From assembly GCA_017410605.1 (NCBI GenBank), contig JAFQQN010000006.1, positions 35,023-99,022 of the forward strand: a stretch of DNA of 64,000 nt, written 5' to 3'. A program made the translations under genes and the position numbers. Numbering within the stretch: the first letter of the stretch is position 1; each line of letters starts with the position of its first letter. Below the pieces are notes generated by a model, which was given only the letters and a program-made list of their open reading frames with translations, was not told the DNA's origin and searched no databases. Below are positions 43,513 to 53,190 of the stretch, piece by piece. The DNA is from Clostridia bacterium. Its GTDB lineage: Bacteria; Bacillota; Clostridia; Oscillospirales; Acutalibacteraceae.

Positions 43513-45414
43513 TTGACACCTGGGCAAAGCTTTTATGACGGCTGGAACGATAATGTTTTCGACGATGCCTTTGAATTTTTTGGGGCTCACCCGGTAAAGA
43601 AGGACGGCAAAGAAAAAACCGTTTTCAGGGTATGGGCACCAAGCGCTGCCGCTGTTTCGGTTATTGGCGATTTTAACGGTTGGCAAAATAACGCCTGTTT
43701 AATGAAATGGTGTGGTCGTGGTATATGGGAGGCCACTGTTGACGGCTTTTATGAATATGATGCTTATAAGTTTGCCATAACCACTAAATGGGGCGAGGTT
43801 CTTCACAAGGCAGACCCCTTTGCTTTTCATACAGAAACGCCCCCTAAAACCGCTTCAAAGCTTTACCGTATAGAGGGCTATGAGTGGCAGGATAGTGATT
43901 GGCTGACAAAAAGAAAAGCCACCTCTCATTACAGCCAACCTATTAATATATATGAGGTTCATTTAGGCTCTTGGCAAAGGTTTTCAAACGGGCAGACTCT
44001 GGACTATATTACGGCGGCTCACCGCCTGGGCAATTATGCTAAAGAAATGGGTTACACTCATGTTGAGCTGCTTCCCATTACAGAGCACCCTTTTGATGGC
44101 TCTTGGGGGTATCAGGTTACAGGTTATTTTGCACCCACCTCTCGCTTTGGTTCGCCTAAAGATTTTATGTGTTTTGTAGATATTTTGCACCAAAACGGCA
44201 TAGGTGCTATTTTAGATTGGGTTCCGGCCCATTTTCCAAAGGACGCCTTTGGACTTTTCAGGTTTGACGGCACCCCGCTTTATGAATATTCTGACCCCAG
44301 AAAAGGGGAACACAGGCAGTGGGGAACGGCAGTCTTTGATTACGGAAAAAACGAAATATTAAGCTTTCTTATTTCCAGCGCAAGGTTTTGGCTTGAAAAA
44401 TATCATTTAGACGGTCTTAGGGTAGATGCAGTTGCTTCTATGCTTTATCTTGATTACGGACGACAGGGTAACGATTGGTGCCCCAATATTTACGGCGGTC
44501 ACGAAAACCTTGAAGCGGTGGAATTTTTAAAAAGGCTAAGCCATCACCTTTTTGGGTTTGATGAAAGTATTTTGCTTATAGCAGAAGAGTCTACTGCCTG
44601 GCCGGGGGTTACAAGGCCAACTTATTTCGACGGTCTTGGCTTTAACTTTAAATGGAATATGGGCTGGATGAACGATATGCTTAGCTATATGTCACTAGAC
44701 CCTCTTTGGCGAAAATACCATCAAAGGTATATTACCTTTTCTTTCTTCTATGCCTTTAGCGAAAATTATATATTACCTCTTTCCCACGACGAGGTGGTTC
44801 ATGGCAAAGGTTCAATGATAGCCAAAATGCCGGGGGATTACCACCAAAAATTTATGGGACTGAGAGCGTTTTATGCATATATGATTGCCCACCCCGGAAA
44901 AAAGCTTCTTTTTATGGGGCAGGAGTTTGGCCAGTTTGATGAGTGGAAGTATAATGACTCTTTGCAGTGGAATCTTTTAGAGTTTGACTCACACCGAAGA
45001 CTGCAAGGCTTTGTAAAGGCGCTTAACAGCTTTTATTTAAACAGTCCTCCCCTTTGGGAAAAGGATATTTCTTATGAGGGCTTTTGTTGGATATGCGGTG
45101 AGGATACAGAACAGAGTATAGTAGCTTTTCGCCGAAAGGGTGTGAGTGAGGAGCTTATTGTTATTTGCAATTTTGTTCCGGTAGGCCGAAGAAATTATAG
45201 ATTAGGTTTGCCCTTTGAGGGTGAATACAGCTTGGTTTTTTCCAGTGACGATAAAAGCTTTGGCGGTTCTGATGGAGCCTTAAAAAAGGTTATAAGCAAA
45301 AAAATACCTTTTCACGGTTTAGAATATTCTGCTGAGTTTGAAATTCCACCTCTTTCGGTGGTGTTTTATAAATTAAATACCGGCATAGGAGGTTCACTCT
45401 TTGCTGATAAATAA
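43513..45414 (+). CDS. glgB: 1,4-alpha-glucan branching enzyme
   Basis: About 633-residue GH13 enzyme that introduces alpha-1,6 branches into glycogen. N-terminal CBM48 ([21 protein letters not shown]), then the TIM barrel with the catalytic Asp in [13 protein letters not shown], the acid Glu in [11 protein letters not shown] and the third carboxylate in [14 protein letters not shown]. The TTG at 43513 is proposed as start because AAAGGAAG is just upstream and no ATG exists before the CBM48; the open frame extends back to 43399 with a non-homologous hydrophobic stretch. First gene of glgBCDA. Confidence 0.93.
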   Translation: MTPGQSFYDGWNDNVFDDAFEFFGAHPVKKDGKEKTVFRVWAPSAAAVSVIGDFNGWQNNACLMKWCGRGIWEATVDGFYEYDAYKFAITTKWGEVLHKADPFAFHTETPPKTASKLYRIEGYEWQDSDWLTKRKATSHYSQPINIYEVHLGSWQRFSNGQTLDYITAAHRLGNYAKEMGYTHVELLPITEHPFDGSWGYQVTGYFAPTSRFGSPKDFMCFVDILHQNGIGAILDWVPAHFPKDAFGLFRFDGTPLYEYSDPRKGEHRQWGTAVFDYGKNEILSFLISSARFWLEKYHLDGLRVDAVASMLYLDYGRQGNDWCPNIYGGHENLEAVEFLKRLSHHLFGFDESILLIAEESTAWPGVTRPTYFDGLGFNFKWNMGWMNDMLSYMSLDPLWRKYHQRYITFSFFYAFSENYILPLSHDEVVHGKGSMIAKMPGDYHQKFMGLRAFYAYMIAHPGKKLLFMGQEFGQFDEWKYNDSLQWNLLEFDSHRRLQGFVKALNSFYLNSPPLWEKDISYEGFCWICGEDTEQSIVAFRRKGVSEELIVICNFVPVGRRNYRLGLPFEGEYSLVFSSDDKSFGGSDGALKKVISKKIPFHGLEYSAEFEIPPLSVVFYKLNTGIGGSLFADK

Positions 45415-46669
45415 AACCGGCTACGGTCGGCAAAAAATTGGAGATGAGGTCTTGAAAAAGAAAGAGTGTATTGCAATGTTACTTGCAGGTGGACAAGGAA
45501 GCCGTCTGGGTGTTCTAACACAGAATATTGCAAAGCCTGCCGTACCTTACGGCGGAAAGTATAGAATAATTGACTTTCCACTTTCAAACTGTATTAATTC
45601 GGGTATTGAAACAGTAGGTGTTTTAACCCAGTATCAGCCCTTAGAGCTTAATGGGTATATAGGCTCAGGCAAACCGTGGGATTTAGACCGCCATGACGGC
45701 GGCGTACATATTTTGCCACCTTACCAGCGAAGTGATGGTGCAGTGTGGTATAAGGGTACTGCTAATGCTATTTATCAGAATATACCTTTTATTGAGCGTT
45801 ATGACCCCGAATATGTTGTAATTCTTTCGGGCGACCATATTTATAAAATGGATTATTCCGATATGCTTATAACCCATAAAGAAGCCGGCGCCGACTGTAC
45901 TATAGCGGTTTTAGAGGTTCCCATGGAGGAGGCCTCCCGCTTTGGAATTATGAACGCAAACCCTGACGGAACCATTTATGAATTTGAAGAAAAACCCGCA
46001 AATCCCAAAAGCAACCTTGCCTCAATGGGAATTTACATATTTAATTGGCCGGTGCTTAAAAAATATCTTGAAGAGGACGAGAAAAACCCCAATTCTTCAA
46101 ATGATTTTGGTAAAAATATTATCCCCAATATGCTTGGTGACGGCAAAAAGCTTGTTACCTATCGCTTTGCCGATTATTGGAAGGATGTTGGAACAATAGA
46201 CTCCCTTTGGGAGGCAAACCTCGACCTGCTTAATCCTAAGGTTGAGCTTGATCTTTCCGACCCCAAGTGGAGAATTTATTCTGGAAATCCGTCTTCTCCC
46301 CCACAGTATATAAGCGAAACAGCAGAGGTTGAAAATTCCCTTATAACTGAGGGCTGTAATGTTTACGGCAAGGTAGATTTTTCAATTCTATTTAATAATG
46401 TAACTATTGAAGAGGGCGCCGTTGTGCGAGATTCTCTTATTATGCCGGGTGCAACCGTTAAAAAGGGTGCATCTGTGCAGTATTCTATAGTTGCAGAAAA
46501 TGCTGTTATTGAAAGCGGTGCTAAGGTTGGTTGCCGCCCGGAGGAGACGGTACAGCTTGAAAACTGGGGTGTTGCCGTAGTGGGCGCAGACCTCACTGTA
46601 GGAAAGAATGCTACCGTTAGCGCTAAAGCAATGGTAAGAGAAAATGTTAAGGAGGGCGAAATAATATGA
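45401..46669 (+). CDS. glgC: glucose-1-phosphate adenylyltransferase, catalytic subunit
   Basis: 422 residues (405 from the alternative start). Makes ADP-glucose. Pyrophosphorylase motifs [34 protein letters not shown], substrate loop [28 protein letters not shown] and the EEKP of [10 protein letters not shown]; the C-terminal beta-helix follows. Two starts are credible: TTG at 45401, 8 nt after a perfect AGGAGG inside glgB (14-nt overlap), and TTG at 45452 ([10 protein letters not shown]), which matches the usual N terminus and has its own GGAG. Probably forms a heterotetramer with GlgD. Confidence 0.95.
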   Translation: MLINKTGYGRQKIGDEVLKKKECIAMLLAGGQGSRLGVLTQNIAKPAVPYGGKYRIIDFPLSNCINSGIETVGVLTQYQPLELNGYIGSGKPWDLDRHDGGVHILPPYQRSDGAVWYKGTANAIYQNIPFIERYDPEYVVILSGDHIYKMDYSDMLITHKEAGADCTIAVLEVPMEEASRFGIMNANPDGTIYEFEEKPANPKSNLASMGIYIFNWPVLKKYLEEDEKNPNSSNDFGKNIIPNMLGDGKKLVTYRFADYWKDVGTIDSLWEANLDLLNPKVELDLSDPKWRIYSGNPSSPPQYISETAEVENSLITEGCNVYGKVDFSILFNNVTIEEGAVVRDSLIMPGATVKKGASVQYSIVAENAVIESGAKVGCRPEETVQLENWGVAVVGADLTVGKNATVSAKAMVRENVKEGEII

Positions 46670-47781
46670 AGCAGGGAAGAGCATTGGGCATTGTTTTTGC
46701 CAACGTACATGACGACCTAGTTAAAGATTTAACCTCCAACCGCGCAGTAGCTTCTATTCCCTTTGGGGGAAGATACCGTATTATTGATTTTATACTTTCT
46801 AATTTTGTTAACGCCGGCATTAGCAAGGTTGGGCTTATTCCAAAATATAATTATCACTCTCTTATGGACCACTTGGGCTCTGGTAAGCCTTGGGATTTAG
46901 ACAGAAAAAGCGGCGGTCTTTATATACTTCCGCCATATCTTCGCCCCGGAATGTCGCTAAACCCCGGCCATATTGAGTCTTTGTATTCTATTCGCAGTTA
47001 TATTTCTCACAGCAAGGAAGAATACATTGTTCTTTGCGATAGTGATGTAGTGTGCAACTTCGATTTAAAGGATATGATAAAAAGCCACAAAAAAAGTGGT
47101 GCAGATATCACCATAGCATATAAAAACGGTCCTCTGCCCAAAAATAACAGAGATATTATGTCATTACAGCTTGAAGGTGAGCGCATAACCAAAATAAGCC
47201 TTCCCGACCAAGCAGGAAAGATTTGTAATTTTAGTTTAGATATTGTTATTATGAACCGTCTTGCCCTTTTAGAGATGATTTCTAAGGCAGTTGAGGAAAA
47301 TGCCACCCATATGTGGCGTGACCTGTTTTTACCCCGTGTTTCAAGTCTTAACATTTTTGGTTATGAGGTTACAGCCCCTGCCTGGGTAATAGACAGCCCC
47401 GAAACCTATGCAAATGCCAACTTCGCTTTGCTTGACCCCGAAATAAGAAAAGAAGTTTTTGCCCCCCAAAGGCCGGTATATACAAAGGTACGCGATGACG
47501 TACCGGCAAAATATGGGCTTAATTCCAAGGTTACAAATAGCCTTATCGCAGACGGTTGTGTGGTTGAGGGTACTGTTAAAAACAGCATTCTTTTCAGGGG
47601 TGTTAAGGTAGCACCCGGTGCAGTTGTTGAAAACTGTATTATAATGCAGGATAATGTTATAGGCGAAAATGTTAATATGAAATATGTTATCAGCGATAAA
47701 AATGTTACGGTGCAAAATAACCGTCAGCTTTGTGGTGCTGAAACACAGTTTATGTACATAAGAAAGTCGGCCAAAGTTTAA
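46666..47781 (+). CDS. glgD: glucose-1-phosphate adenylyltransferase subunit GlgD
   Basis: 371-residue GlgC paralogue specific to Firmicutes that modulates or activates GlgC. The nucleotide-binding signature of GlgC (LAGGQGSRL) is replaced by [15 protein letters not shown], consistent with a regulatory subunit. It keeps [15 protein letters not shown] and [14 protein letters not shown], and ends in a left-handed beta-helix ([18 protein letters not shown]). ATGA overlap with glgC. Confidence 0.95.
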   Translation: MKQGRALGIVFANVHDDLVKDLTSNRAVASIPFGGRYRIIDFILSNFVNAGISKVGLIPKYNYHSLMDHLGSGKPWDLDRKSGGLYILPPYLRPGMSLNPGHIESLYSIRSYISHSKEEYIVLCDSDVVCNFDLKDMIKSHKKSGADITIAYKNGPLPKNNRDIMSLQLEGERITKISLPDQAGKICNFSLDIVIMNRLALLEMISKAVEENATHMWRDLFLPRVSSLNIFGYEVTAPAWVIDSPETYANANFALLDPEIRKEVFAPQRPVYTKVRDDVPAKYGLNSKVTNSLIADGCVVEGTVKNSILFRGVKVAPGAVVENCIIMQDNVIGENVNMKYVISDKNVTVQNNRQLCGAETQFMYIRKSAKV

Positions 47782-47795
47782 TTAGGAGAAAAATT

Positions 47796-49214
47796 ATGAA
47801 AGTTTTATTTGCGGCAAGTGAAGCCTATCCATTTGCTATGTCTGGGGGACTTGCAGATGTTGCAGGTGCCTTGCCTAAGGCATTGCGCAAAAGGTTTGTA
47901 GGTTGTAGAGTGGTGCTTCCTCTTTACGAAACGGTAAGCGAAGAACTACGACAGAATATGAAGTTTATCACCAGCATAACCGTTCCGGTTGCCTGGCGAA
48001 GACAATATTGCGGTATTTTTGAGGCGCATGTTGACGGAGTAATATATTACCTTTTAGATAATCAATATTATTTTAAAAGGAAAGAGCTTTACGGTCATTA
48101 TGACGATGCAGAAAGATATGCATTTTTCTCTCGCGCTGTTTTAGAAATAATACCTTATATTGATTTTATTCCCGACGTTATTCATTGTAACGATTGGCAG
48201 ACTGCAATGATTCCTGTTTACAAGACACTTTTTTACGGCGATAATATATATAAGGATATTAAAACTGTATTTACCATTCACAATATTCAGTATCAGGGAA
48301 AATACGGCAAAGAGCTTATGGGCGATGTTTTGGGTGTGCCGGAGGATAAGGCTTCCCTTGTTGAATATTCCGGATGTGTTAATCTTATGAAGGGCGCTAT
48401 TGAATGTGCTGACAAGGTTACTACGGTTAGCCAAACCTACGCCAAAGAAATTTTAGACCCCTGGTTCTCTCACGGGTTGGATTCTATTTTAAGAGAACGT
48501 CAAAGTAAGCTTTGCGGTATTGTAAACGGCATTGACATTGAGGTTTATAACCCAGAAACCGACCCCCTTATAGATGCTCATTTTTCTGCTGACGAGCCAG
48601 ACGGGAAAAAAGAGGCCAAAAGGCTTTTGCAACAACGCGCCGGTCTTCCGGTAAAAGAAGATGTTCCCGTTATTGGTATAGTCAGCCGTCTTGTAGGTCA
48701 TAAGGGGCTTGACCTTGTTAAGTGTGTTTTTGAGGATATTATAGCAGAAGATGTTCAGTTTGTTATCCTTGGCTCAGGTGAGTGGGAGTTTGAAACCTTC
48801 TTCCACGAAATGGCCGGAAAATACCCAGAAAAGGTGTCACTAAGGCTGGGCTTTATTCCTGAACTTGCCCATAAAATATATGCCGGCGCCGATATTTTCT
48901 TAATGCCGTCTAAGAGTGAGCCTTGCGGACTTGCCCAAATGGTTGCTCTGCGTTACGGCACACTGCCTATTGTTCGCGAAACAGGTGGCCTTAAGGACAC
49001 CATTACAGATAGCGGCGACGGTGAGGGCAACGGCTTTACCTTTGCTACATATAATGCACATGATATGAAGGATGCCGTTAACCGCGCTCTTAATGCATTT
49101 TCGGATAAAGAGGGCTTCAAGCAGCTTGTTCTTAGGGCTATGAAGTGTGACAATAGTTGGAAACGCTCGGCGGGAGAATATCTTAAGATTTATAAAGAAA
49201 TTACTGCAAACTAA
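47796..49214 (+). CDS. glgA: glycogen synthase (ADP-glucose, GT5)
   Basis: 472-residue GT5 glucosyltransferase that elongates alpha-1,4 glucan from ADP-glucose. Landmarks: ASEAYPFAMSGGLADVAG, HCNDWQTAM, GIVNGIDIEVYNPETD, IGIVSRLVGHKGLDL and the acceptor region MPSKSEPCGLAQMVALRYGTLPIVRETGGLKDT. The N-terminal KTGGL loop, whose Lys contacts ADP-glucose, reads MSGGL here. Starts 14 nt after glgD with AGGAG; last gene of the operon, followed by a strong terminator. Confidence 0.95.
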   Translation: MKVLFAASEAYPFAMSGGLADVAGALPKALRKRFVGCRVVLPLYETVSEELRQNMKFITSITVPVAWRRQYCGIFEAHVDGVIYYLLDNQYYFKRKELYGHYDDAERYAFFSRAVLEIIPYIDFIPDVIHCNDWQTAMIPVYKTLFYGDNIYKDIKTVFTIHNIQYQGKYGKELMGDVLGVPEDKASLVEYSGCVNLMKGAIECADKVTTVSQTYAKEILDPWFSHGLDSILRERQSKLCGIVNGIDIEVYNPETDPLIDAHFSADEPDGKKEAKRLLQQRAGLPVKEDVPVIGIVSRLVGHKGLDLVKCVFEDIIAEDVQFVILGSGEWEFETFFHEMAGKYPEKVSLRLGFIPELAHKIYAGADIFLMPSKSEPCGLAQMVALRYGTLPIVRETGGLKDTITDSGDGEGNGFTFATYNAHDMKDAVNRALNAFSDKEGFKQLVLRAMKCDNSWKRSAGEYLKIYKEITAN

Positions 49215-49219
49215 AGCTG

Positions 49220-49244
49220 CCGCCCCGTTCCGGGGCGGTTTTTT
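49220..49244 (+). terminator. glg operon terminator
   Basis: 8-bp stem CCGCCCCG / CGGGGCGG, loop TTC, then TTTTTT. Confidence 0.95.
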
Positions 49245-49283
49245 AGGTTTAAAAATTTTCTATAAAAAGATTCAAATTTAGTC

Positions 49284-49312
49284 TTGTAATGTAAGAAAGT
49301 GTTTAGTATAAT
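49284..49312 (+). promoter_or_regulatory. promoter of GH-A glycosidase gene
   Basis: TTGTAA (49284-49289), 17-nt spacer, TATAAT (49307-49312). The leader holds a small stem CATAAATT / AATTTATG (49318-49342) just before the ribosome site. Confidence 0.65.
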
Positions 49313-49364
49313 GAACTCATAAATTGCCCATTGGAATTTATGGGTAAAAATGGGAGGGGCTTTT

Positions 49365-50864
49365 ATGAAGAATCTTTATGTAAACAACACAAAAATTGTA
49401 ACAGAGGGCTTTAGGGGAATAAACTTTATTCATCAGTTGTATGAATATATGCCCGACAAGCTTGGCCGAGTTTTCACTGAGGCACAGGTGGAGAAGGAAA
49501 TTGAGACCCTTAAAAAAATGGGCGTTAAAATGATAAGAAGCTTTTACGGCAGTTCTCTTTCCTGGGACAGAGATAAAAAGTGCCACGATTTTGAAAATGA
49601 ACATATGCAGGCTTTTTATAAATCCTGTAAACTTATGCAGGATGCAGGTATAGAGGTTGGTATTACACCTCTCTGGCATTTTGGGGGAATTTTAAAAGCG
49701 GTTCCTTACGAAAGTCAGTATCCTAGGGTCGACCTTGGTTATAACGGCTGTGTTGTAGAAGGCGACCTCGAGGCAACCGCTAAAAACTTTGAAAAGTTTA
49801 TGGAAGAATCGGTTTTGGCTTTTGAGCGCCACGGTATTCATAATATTAAATATCTCTACTGCTTTACCGAGTGCAATAATATGTTTAACGGTCGAAATAG
49901 AGAAGCAAAATTAGAAGCAAAGCTTCCTATAGTAGAAAGGCGCGAATATGACTGCATTTACCCCATTTTCGACCGAATTATAAAGGCGATCGACCAAGGC
50001 CTTAAAAACGCAGGTAAGAGAGAGCAGTATAAAATTGTTGCCCCTTGTGATAACTGGCGCGCTGATGATGGAAGTGAGCCATATTCTCTACTTGTTAAAT
50101 ACTGTGTAGATAACCTTTCAGAATATGTTGATATTATAGGTTCCCATAACGGCTATGACCGTTCCGATGAATTTACCAACCCTAATTTTTACACACTTCC
50201 TGTTCCCAAGCTTACTAACCCCAAGGAAGAGGCCGAAAAGGCGGGCAAGGAATATTGGGCTGATGAATTTAATGTTGCTTTACATAGCGTTTATTCCTAT
50301 CAACGTCACGAAGAAACCGACGGCGACCCAATGCGAGGCGTTGCCTTTGGCGCTCTCATTAACTCTATTATGAATATGGGTTATGTTCATAATATGCTTG
50401 TGTGGGCACTTTACGGTCAACAGTGGCCCGACCACACCAATACAGGTGGCGAGTTTAAAGACGGTGTTCACGTTTTAGGCTATTTGCAGAATATTATGGA
50501 TACCGAAATGCCCCACCCCGCTTGGTATTCTGTTGCAATGCTTACACGCTATGTTTCCTCGGGTGACACCTATGACTGTAAGGTAGACGATAATATTTTT
50601 GTTTCGGCTATTAAGAGAGATGACGGCGAATTTACAGTTGTTGTTACAAACTATAATGATGAGCCAACCGATTTCACCGTTAATTTCGAAAAGGCTTTAG
50701 GGGGCAAGACCCTTTACAGATATGTTTACGACCCCAAAACAGTAGTTTGTACCGAAGAGCTTGAAATGATAAAGAGCGACAAGACCATTGAGGGCGTTGA
50801 AGAGGGCTTCTCTGATAGCTTTTCCGGTTACGGCGTTGCTGTTTATACTACCGAAAAGGCTTAA
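49365..50864 (+). CDS. clan GH-A glycoside hydrolase (cellulase-like)
   Basis: 499-residue intracellular TIM-barrel glycosidase. RGINFIHQLYEYM is an opening strand, MIRSFYGSSLSW another; the likely acid/base Glu is in LYCFTECNNMF (~ residue 169) and the nucleophile Glu in YWADEFNVAL (~ residue 295). The last ~90 residues form a beta-sandwich (FVSAIKRDDGEFTVVVTNYND). Resembles GH5/GH39-type enzymes but I cannot fix the family or substrate. ATG at 49365 (MKNLY) follows GGGAGGGG; an ATG at 49350 precedes that site. It has its own promoter after the glycogen operon. Confidence 0.78.
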   Translation: MKNLYVNNTKIVTEGFRGINFIHQLYEYMPDKLGRVFTEAQVEKEIETLKKMGVKMIRSFYGSSLSWDRDKKCHDFENEHMQAFYKSCKLMQDAGIEVGITPLWHFGGILKAVPYESQYPRVDLGYNGCVVEGDLEATAKNFEKFMEESVLAFERHGIHNIKYLYCFTECNNMFNGRNREAKLEAKLPIVERREYDCIYPIFDRIIKAIDQGLKNAGKREQYKIVAPCDNWRADDGSEPYSLLVKYCVDNLSEYVDIIGSHNGYDRSDEFTNPNFYTLPVPKLTNPKEEAEKAGKEYWADEFNVALHSVYSYQRHEETDGDPMRGVAFGALINSIMNMGYVHNMLVWALYGQQWPDHTNTGGEFKDGVHVLGYLQNIMDTEMPHPAWYSVAMLTRYVSSGDTYDCKVDDNIFVSAIKRDDGEFTVVVTNYNDEPTDFTVNFEKALGGKTLYRYVYDPKTVVCTEELEMIKSDKTIEGVEEGFSDSFSGYGVAVYTTEKA

Positions 50865-50905
50865 ACCCGCTTAGCCTTTATATAAATAAGAGCTTCATTA
50901 AAATT

Positions 50906-50957
50906 AATGCAGATAATCTCACTTTCAGTTCAAGTTGGGATTGTCTGCATTTTTTAA
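50906..50957 (+). terminator. terminator of glycosidase gene
   Basis: Imperfect 16-bp stem AATGCAGATAATCTCA / TGGGATTGTCTGCATT with wobble pairs, then TTTTTAAT. Confidence 0.75.
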
Positions 50958-51076
50958 TAAAGCATTATTTTAAGTATTTTTTTAAAAATCATAATTTAGA
51001 AAACAAGAGAAAACAAGAGAAAATAGAAGAAAAAACGAGTATTGACGGTATAAATTAAAAAACTTTAAAAAATGTG

Positions 51077-51105
51077 TTGACAACTGTATTTGTTTGTGGT
51101 ATTAT
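51077..51105 (+). promoter_or_regulatory. rplM-rpsI promoter
   Basis: TTGACA (51077-51082), 17-nt spacer, TATTAT (51100-51105) followed by AAT; the same extended TATTATAAT form as the rRNA promoter at the right edge. Confidence 0.8.
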
Positions 51106-51140
51106 AATCGGGCTGAAAAAACTTATAGGAGGAACTAAGA

Positions 51141-51569
51141 ATGTCTACTTTTATGGCAAAATCGGCTGACATCCAGCGTAAATGGTACGTTATTGATGCT
51201 GCCGGCAAACCTCTCGGCCGCGTTGCAGTTAAGGCTGCAGACCTTTTAAGAGGAAAGGTTAAGCCCGAGTTTACTCCCCACGTTGACTGTGGAGATCATG
51301 TTATCATCATCAATGCCGAACAGGCAGTTCTTACCGGCAAAAAGCTGGATAAGAAATACTATCGTCGTCACACCGGTTATATCGGCGGTCTTAAGGAAGT
51401 TCAATATAAAACCCTTATGGCTACCCGTCCTGAGTTGGCTATGACCTTGGCAGTTAAGGGTATGGTTCCCGATACTACCATTGGCCGCAAGGCTATGACC
51501 CGTCTTCGTGTTTACAAGGGCAGCGCACACAATCACGCAGCTCAGAAGCCCGAAGCTTGGGAATTTTAA
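51141..51569 (+). CDS. rplM: 50S ribosomal protein L13
   Basis: 142 residues, full length: [54 protein letters not shown] and MLP-like [13 protein letters not shown]. Assembles early onto 23S rRNA domain II. AGGAGG precedes the ATG. Operon with rpsI. Confidence 0.98.
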   Translation: MSTFMAKSADIQRKWYVIDAAGKPLGRVAVKAADLLRGKVKPEFTPHVDCGDHVIIINAEQAVLTGKKLDKKYYRRHTGYIGGLKEVQYKTLMATRPELAMTLAVKGMVPDTTIGRKAMTRLRVYKGSAHNHAAQKPEAWEF

Positions 51570-51587
51570 TAGGAGGGTGTAGTAATT

Positions 51588-51986
51588 ATGTTTGAAGGAA
51601 AACCTTATTTCTATGGCACCGGCAGACGTAAAAGCTCGGTTGCCCGTGTACGTGTTTACAGCGGTACAGGTAAAATAACAATCAACGACCGCGATATTGA
51701 CGATTATTTTGGTCTTGAAACCTTAAAGCTCATTGTTCGTCAGCCTTTAAATCTTACTGCAACCGAAGGCAAGTTTGATATTGTTTGCCGTGTTGCAGGC
51801 GGCGGTGTTACCGGTCAGGCAGGCGCTATCCGTCACGGCCTTTCCCGTGCACTTTTACAGTTTGATGAAGAGCTTCGTCCTACACTTAAGAAGGCCGGTC
51901 TTCTCACTCGTGACCCGAGAATGAAAGAACGTAAGAAGTACGGTCTTAAAGGCGCCCGTCGTGCACCTCAGTTCTCAAAGAGATAA
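51588..51986 (+). CDS. rpsI: 30S ribosomal protein S9
   Basis: 132 residues, full length: [36 protein letters not shown] and the basic tail RRAPQFSKR that reaches the P-site tRNA. AGGAGG precedes the ATG by a normal distance. The last 13 nt of the gene and its terminator are the left member of a direct repeat that encloses a toxin cassette. Confidence 0.98.
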   Translation: MFEGKPYFYGTGRRKSSVARVRVYSGTGKITINDRDIDDYFGLETLKLIVRQPLNLTATEGKFDIVCRVAGGGVTGQAGAIRHGLSRALLQFDEELRPTLKKAGLLTRDPRMKERKKYGLKGARRAPQFSKR

Positions 51987-52066
51987 TCTTATATTTTTCG
52001 AAGATTACAAAAACCCCGAAACCATCTTTGGTTTAGGGGTTTTCTTTTTGCCTTGTTTTTTGCTTT
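51974..52066. repeat. left 93-bp direct repeat (rpsI 3' end and terminator)
   Basis: Matches 53191-53283 with 4 mismatches in 93 bp; the first 51 bp are identical. Covers the last four rpsI codons, stop and terminator. Confidence 0.92.
52010..52048 (+). terminator. rpsI terminator
   Basis: Stem AAAACCCCGAAACCA / TGGTTTAGGGGTTTT with one mismatch, then CTTTTT. A near-copy lies at 53227-53265. Confidence 0.85.
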
Positions 52067-52199
52067 GGTGCGAATTTGGCGTAACACTTTATCAAATGAT
52101 ACTAAACACAAATTTCACTTGCATTTTTCTTCTATATGGCATATAATAATTATAGAGATATACTATTTAATCAAAAAATTGTAAATGTAAAATTTGCTA

Positions 52200-52228
52200 T
52201 TGATTTTTTGGTTTAAATGGTGTATAAT
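52200..52228 (+). promoter_or_regulatory. promoter of antitoxin-RNA/toxin locus
   Basis: TTGATT (52200-52205), 17-nt spacer, TATAAT (52223-52228). Start expected near 52235, just before the repeat region. Confidence 0.7.
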
Positions 52229-52234
52229 AAAGAT

Positions 52235-52389
52235 GAACCTATTATAGGTTTCAATTATTTACTGTGACCGTATATATCAGTAACCATAAAAAGAAGGTAC
52301 GGGTTCACATTATTTCCGCTACCCGATATGCGGCTAATAAAAGGTCGGGGTTCACATTATGTCCCCTATCATATGTAGGGGACTTTTTA
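52235..52389 (+). ncRNA. candidate type III antitoxin RNA repeats with terminator
   Basis: Three degenerate units, each starting with a GGTTYCA(C)ATTAT box and carrying a small hairpin: unit 1 from 52247 (stem TTACTG / CAGTAA), unit 2 from 52302 (CCGC / GCGG), unit 3 from 52349 (GTCCCCTA / TAGGGGAC followed by TTTTT, a terminator). Units 2 and 3 are 47 nt apart. Promoter, short RNA repeats, attenuating terminator and then a toxin gene is the layout of type III toxin-antitoxin loci, in which the processed RNA repeats bind and block the endoribonuclease. Start and end of the transcript are estimates. Confidence 0.6.
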
Positions 52390-52407
52390 TGTACATAGAA
52401 GGATAAA

Positions 52408-52896
52408 ATGCAAATAGGAAATTTATATTTTGTTAAAGATGAATTTTATGAAAGATTTAAAGATTATGGTTTGTTGGAAAATAAAATAATCGTAAATGGT
52501 AAAGAGCACAATAGACCTTGTTGTTACTTGTTTAAGTTTAAAGAAGATAATGAAGACATATATTGGTTAATTCCTATTTCTTCACAAGTAACAAAGTATG
52601 AAGAACAGTATCAACATTCAATGGAGAAATATGGGATGTGTGATAATATCAGTTTTGGTTATGTGCTTGGTGAAAGATGTGCGTTTTTACCTCAAAATTT
52701 ATTTCCAGTAACAAAAGAGTATATAAACAATGTTTATATTGATAAGAACACTAACAGACCAATTAACGTTTCTGCTGATTTAATGGCTGAATTAAATGCA
52801 AAAGCAAGAAAGAAAATACGCTATAATCGAATGGGCAAGAAATTGGGGTTGAGCAACGCATTGGGAATATATGAAGAATTGAGGAAAGACATATAA
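52408..52896 (+). CDS. ToxN/CptN/TenpN-like type III toxin (endoribonuclease)
   Basis: 162 residues, no signal peptide. The pattern LYFVKDEFYERFKDYGLLENK, HNRPCCYLFKFKE, then YWLIPISSQVTKYEEQY and a late FGYVLGERCAFLPQNLFPV resembles the type III TA toxins, whose fold has a conserved P-(L/I)-S-S active-site loop; I recall this from family knowledge and cannot search it. Toxins of this class cleave RNA and are held by small RNA repeats encoded just upstream, exactly where repeats lie here. ATG at 52408 has AAGGAT 5 nt upstream and follows the leaky terminator. Subfamily (CptN versus TenpN) is uncertain. Confidence 0.7.
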   Translation: MQIGNLYFVKDEFYERFKDYGLLENKIIVNGKEHNRPCCYLFKFKEDNEDIYWLIPISSQVTKYEEQYQHSMEKYGMCDNISFGYVLGERCAFLPQNLFPVTKEYINNVYIDKNTNRPINVSADLMAELNAKARKKIRYNRMGKKLGLSNALGIYEELRKDI

Positions 52897-52930
52897 CAAT
52901 AAAGGCGCCTTTGGGTGTCTTATTGTTATA
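52892..52930 (+). terminator. hairpin overlapping toxin stop codon
   Basis: Outer stem TATAACAATAA / TTATTGTTATA with an inner GC-rich stem; the toxin TAA lies in the 5' arm. No T-run, but a second terminator follows. Confidence 0.6.
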
Positions 52931-53190
52931 CAAAAAATTATAGCACCCAGAAGGGTGCTATTTTGATAAGAATTATGTATAGGAATTTTAACGAGAGGAT
53001 TTGTATTGCTATAACATCAATTTGACGAGCTGAATAGGCGTTAAGTGTAGTGCAAGTTGGTGCAAATTTGGTGCAAAACTTTATGAAACAACACAAACTT
53101 TTTGCAACGATATTCAATTTTGGCAATATAAAACACCACAATATATATGATTTTCAACGATATTACACGATATAAACGGTACACCGAAAA
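52897..53190. other. distal part of TA cassette, no intact gene
   Basis: After the two terminators about 220 bp remain without a gene. One plus-strand frame (about 53048-53170) reads VQVGANLVQNFMKQHKL, which reminds me of the C-terminal tails of phage-type integrases, but similarity is too short to claim. The motif CAACGATATT occurs twice (about 53104 and 53155). Confidence 0.4.
52940..52964 (+). terminator. terminator after toxin gene
   Basis: 9-bp stem ATAGCACCC / GGGTGCTAT, loop AGAA, then TTTTG. Confidence 0.8.

Noticed and set aside
51961..52146. Small plus-strand ORF after rpsI
   Set aside because: Covers the rpsI terminator and direct repeat; no ribosome site and no start conserved in the second copy.
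52247..52389. CRISPR array
   Set aside because: Three loosely similar units with hairpins but no exact repeat, no spacers and no cas genes; the layout fits a type III antitoxin RNA much better. No other CRISPR-like array was seen in the window.
52938..53141. Minus-strand 67-residue ORF at the end of the TA cassette
   Set aside because: No ribosome site, runs through a terminator hairpin; not accepted as a gene or a second toxin/antitoxin.
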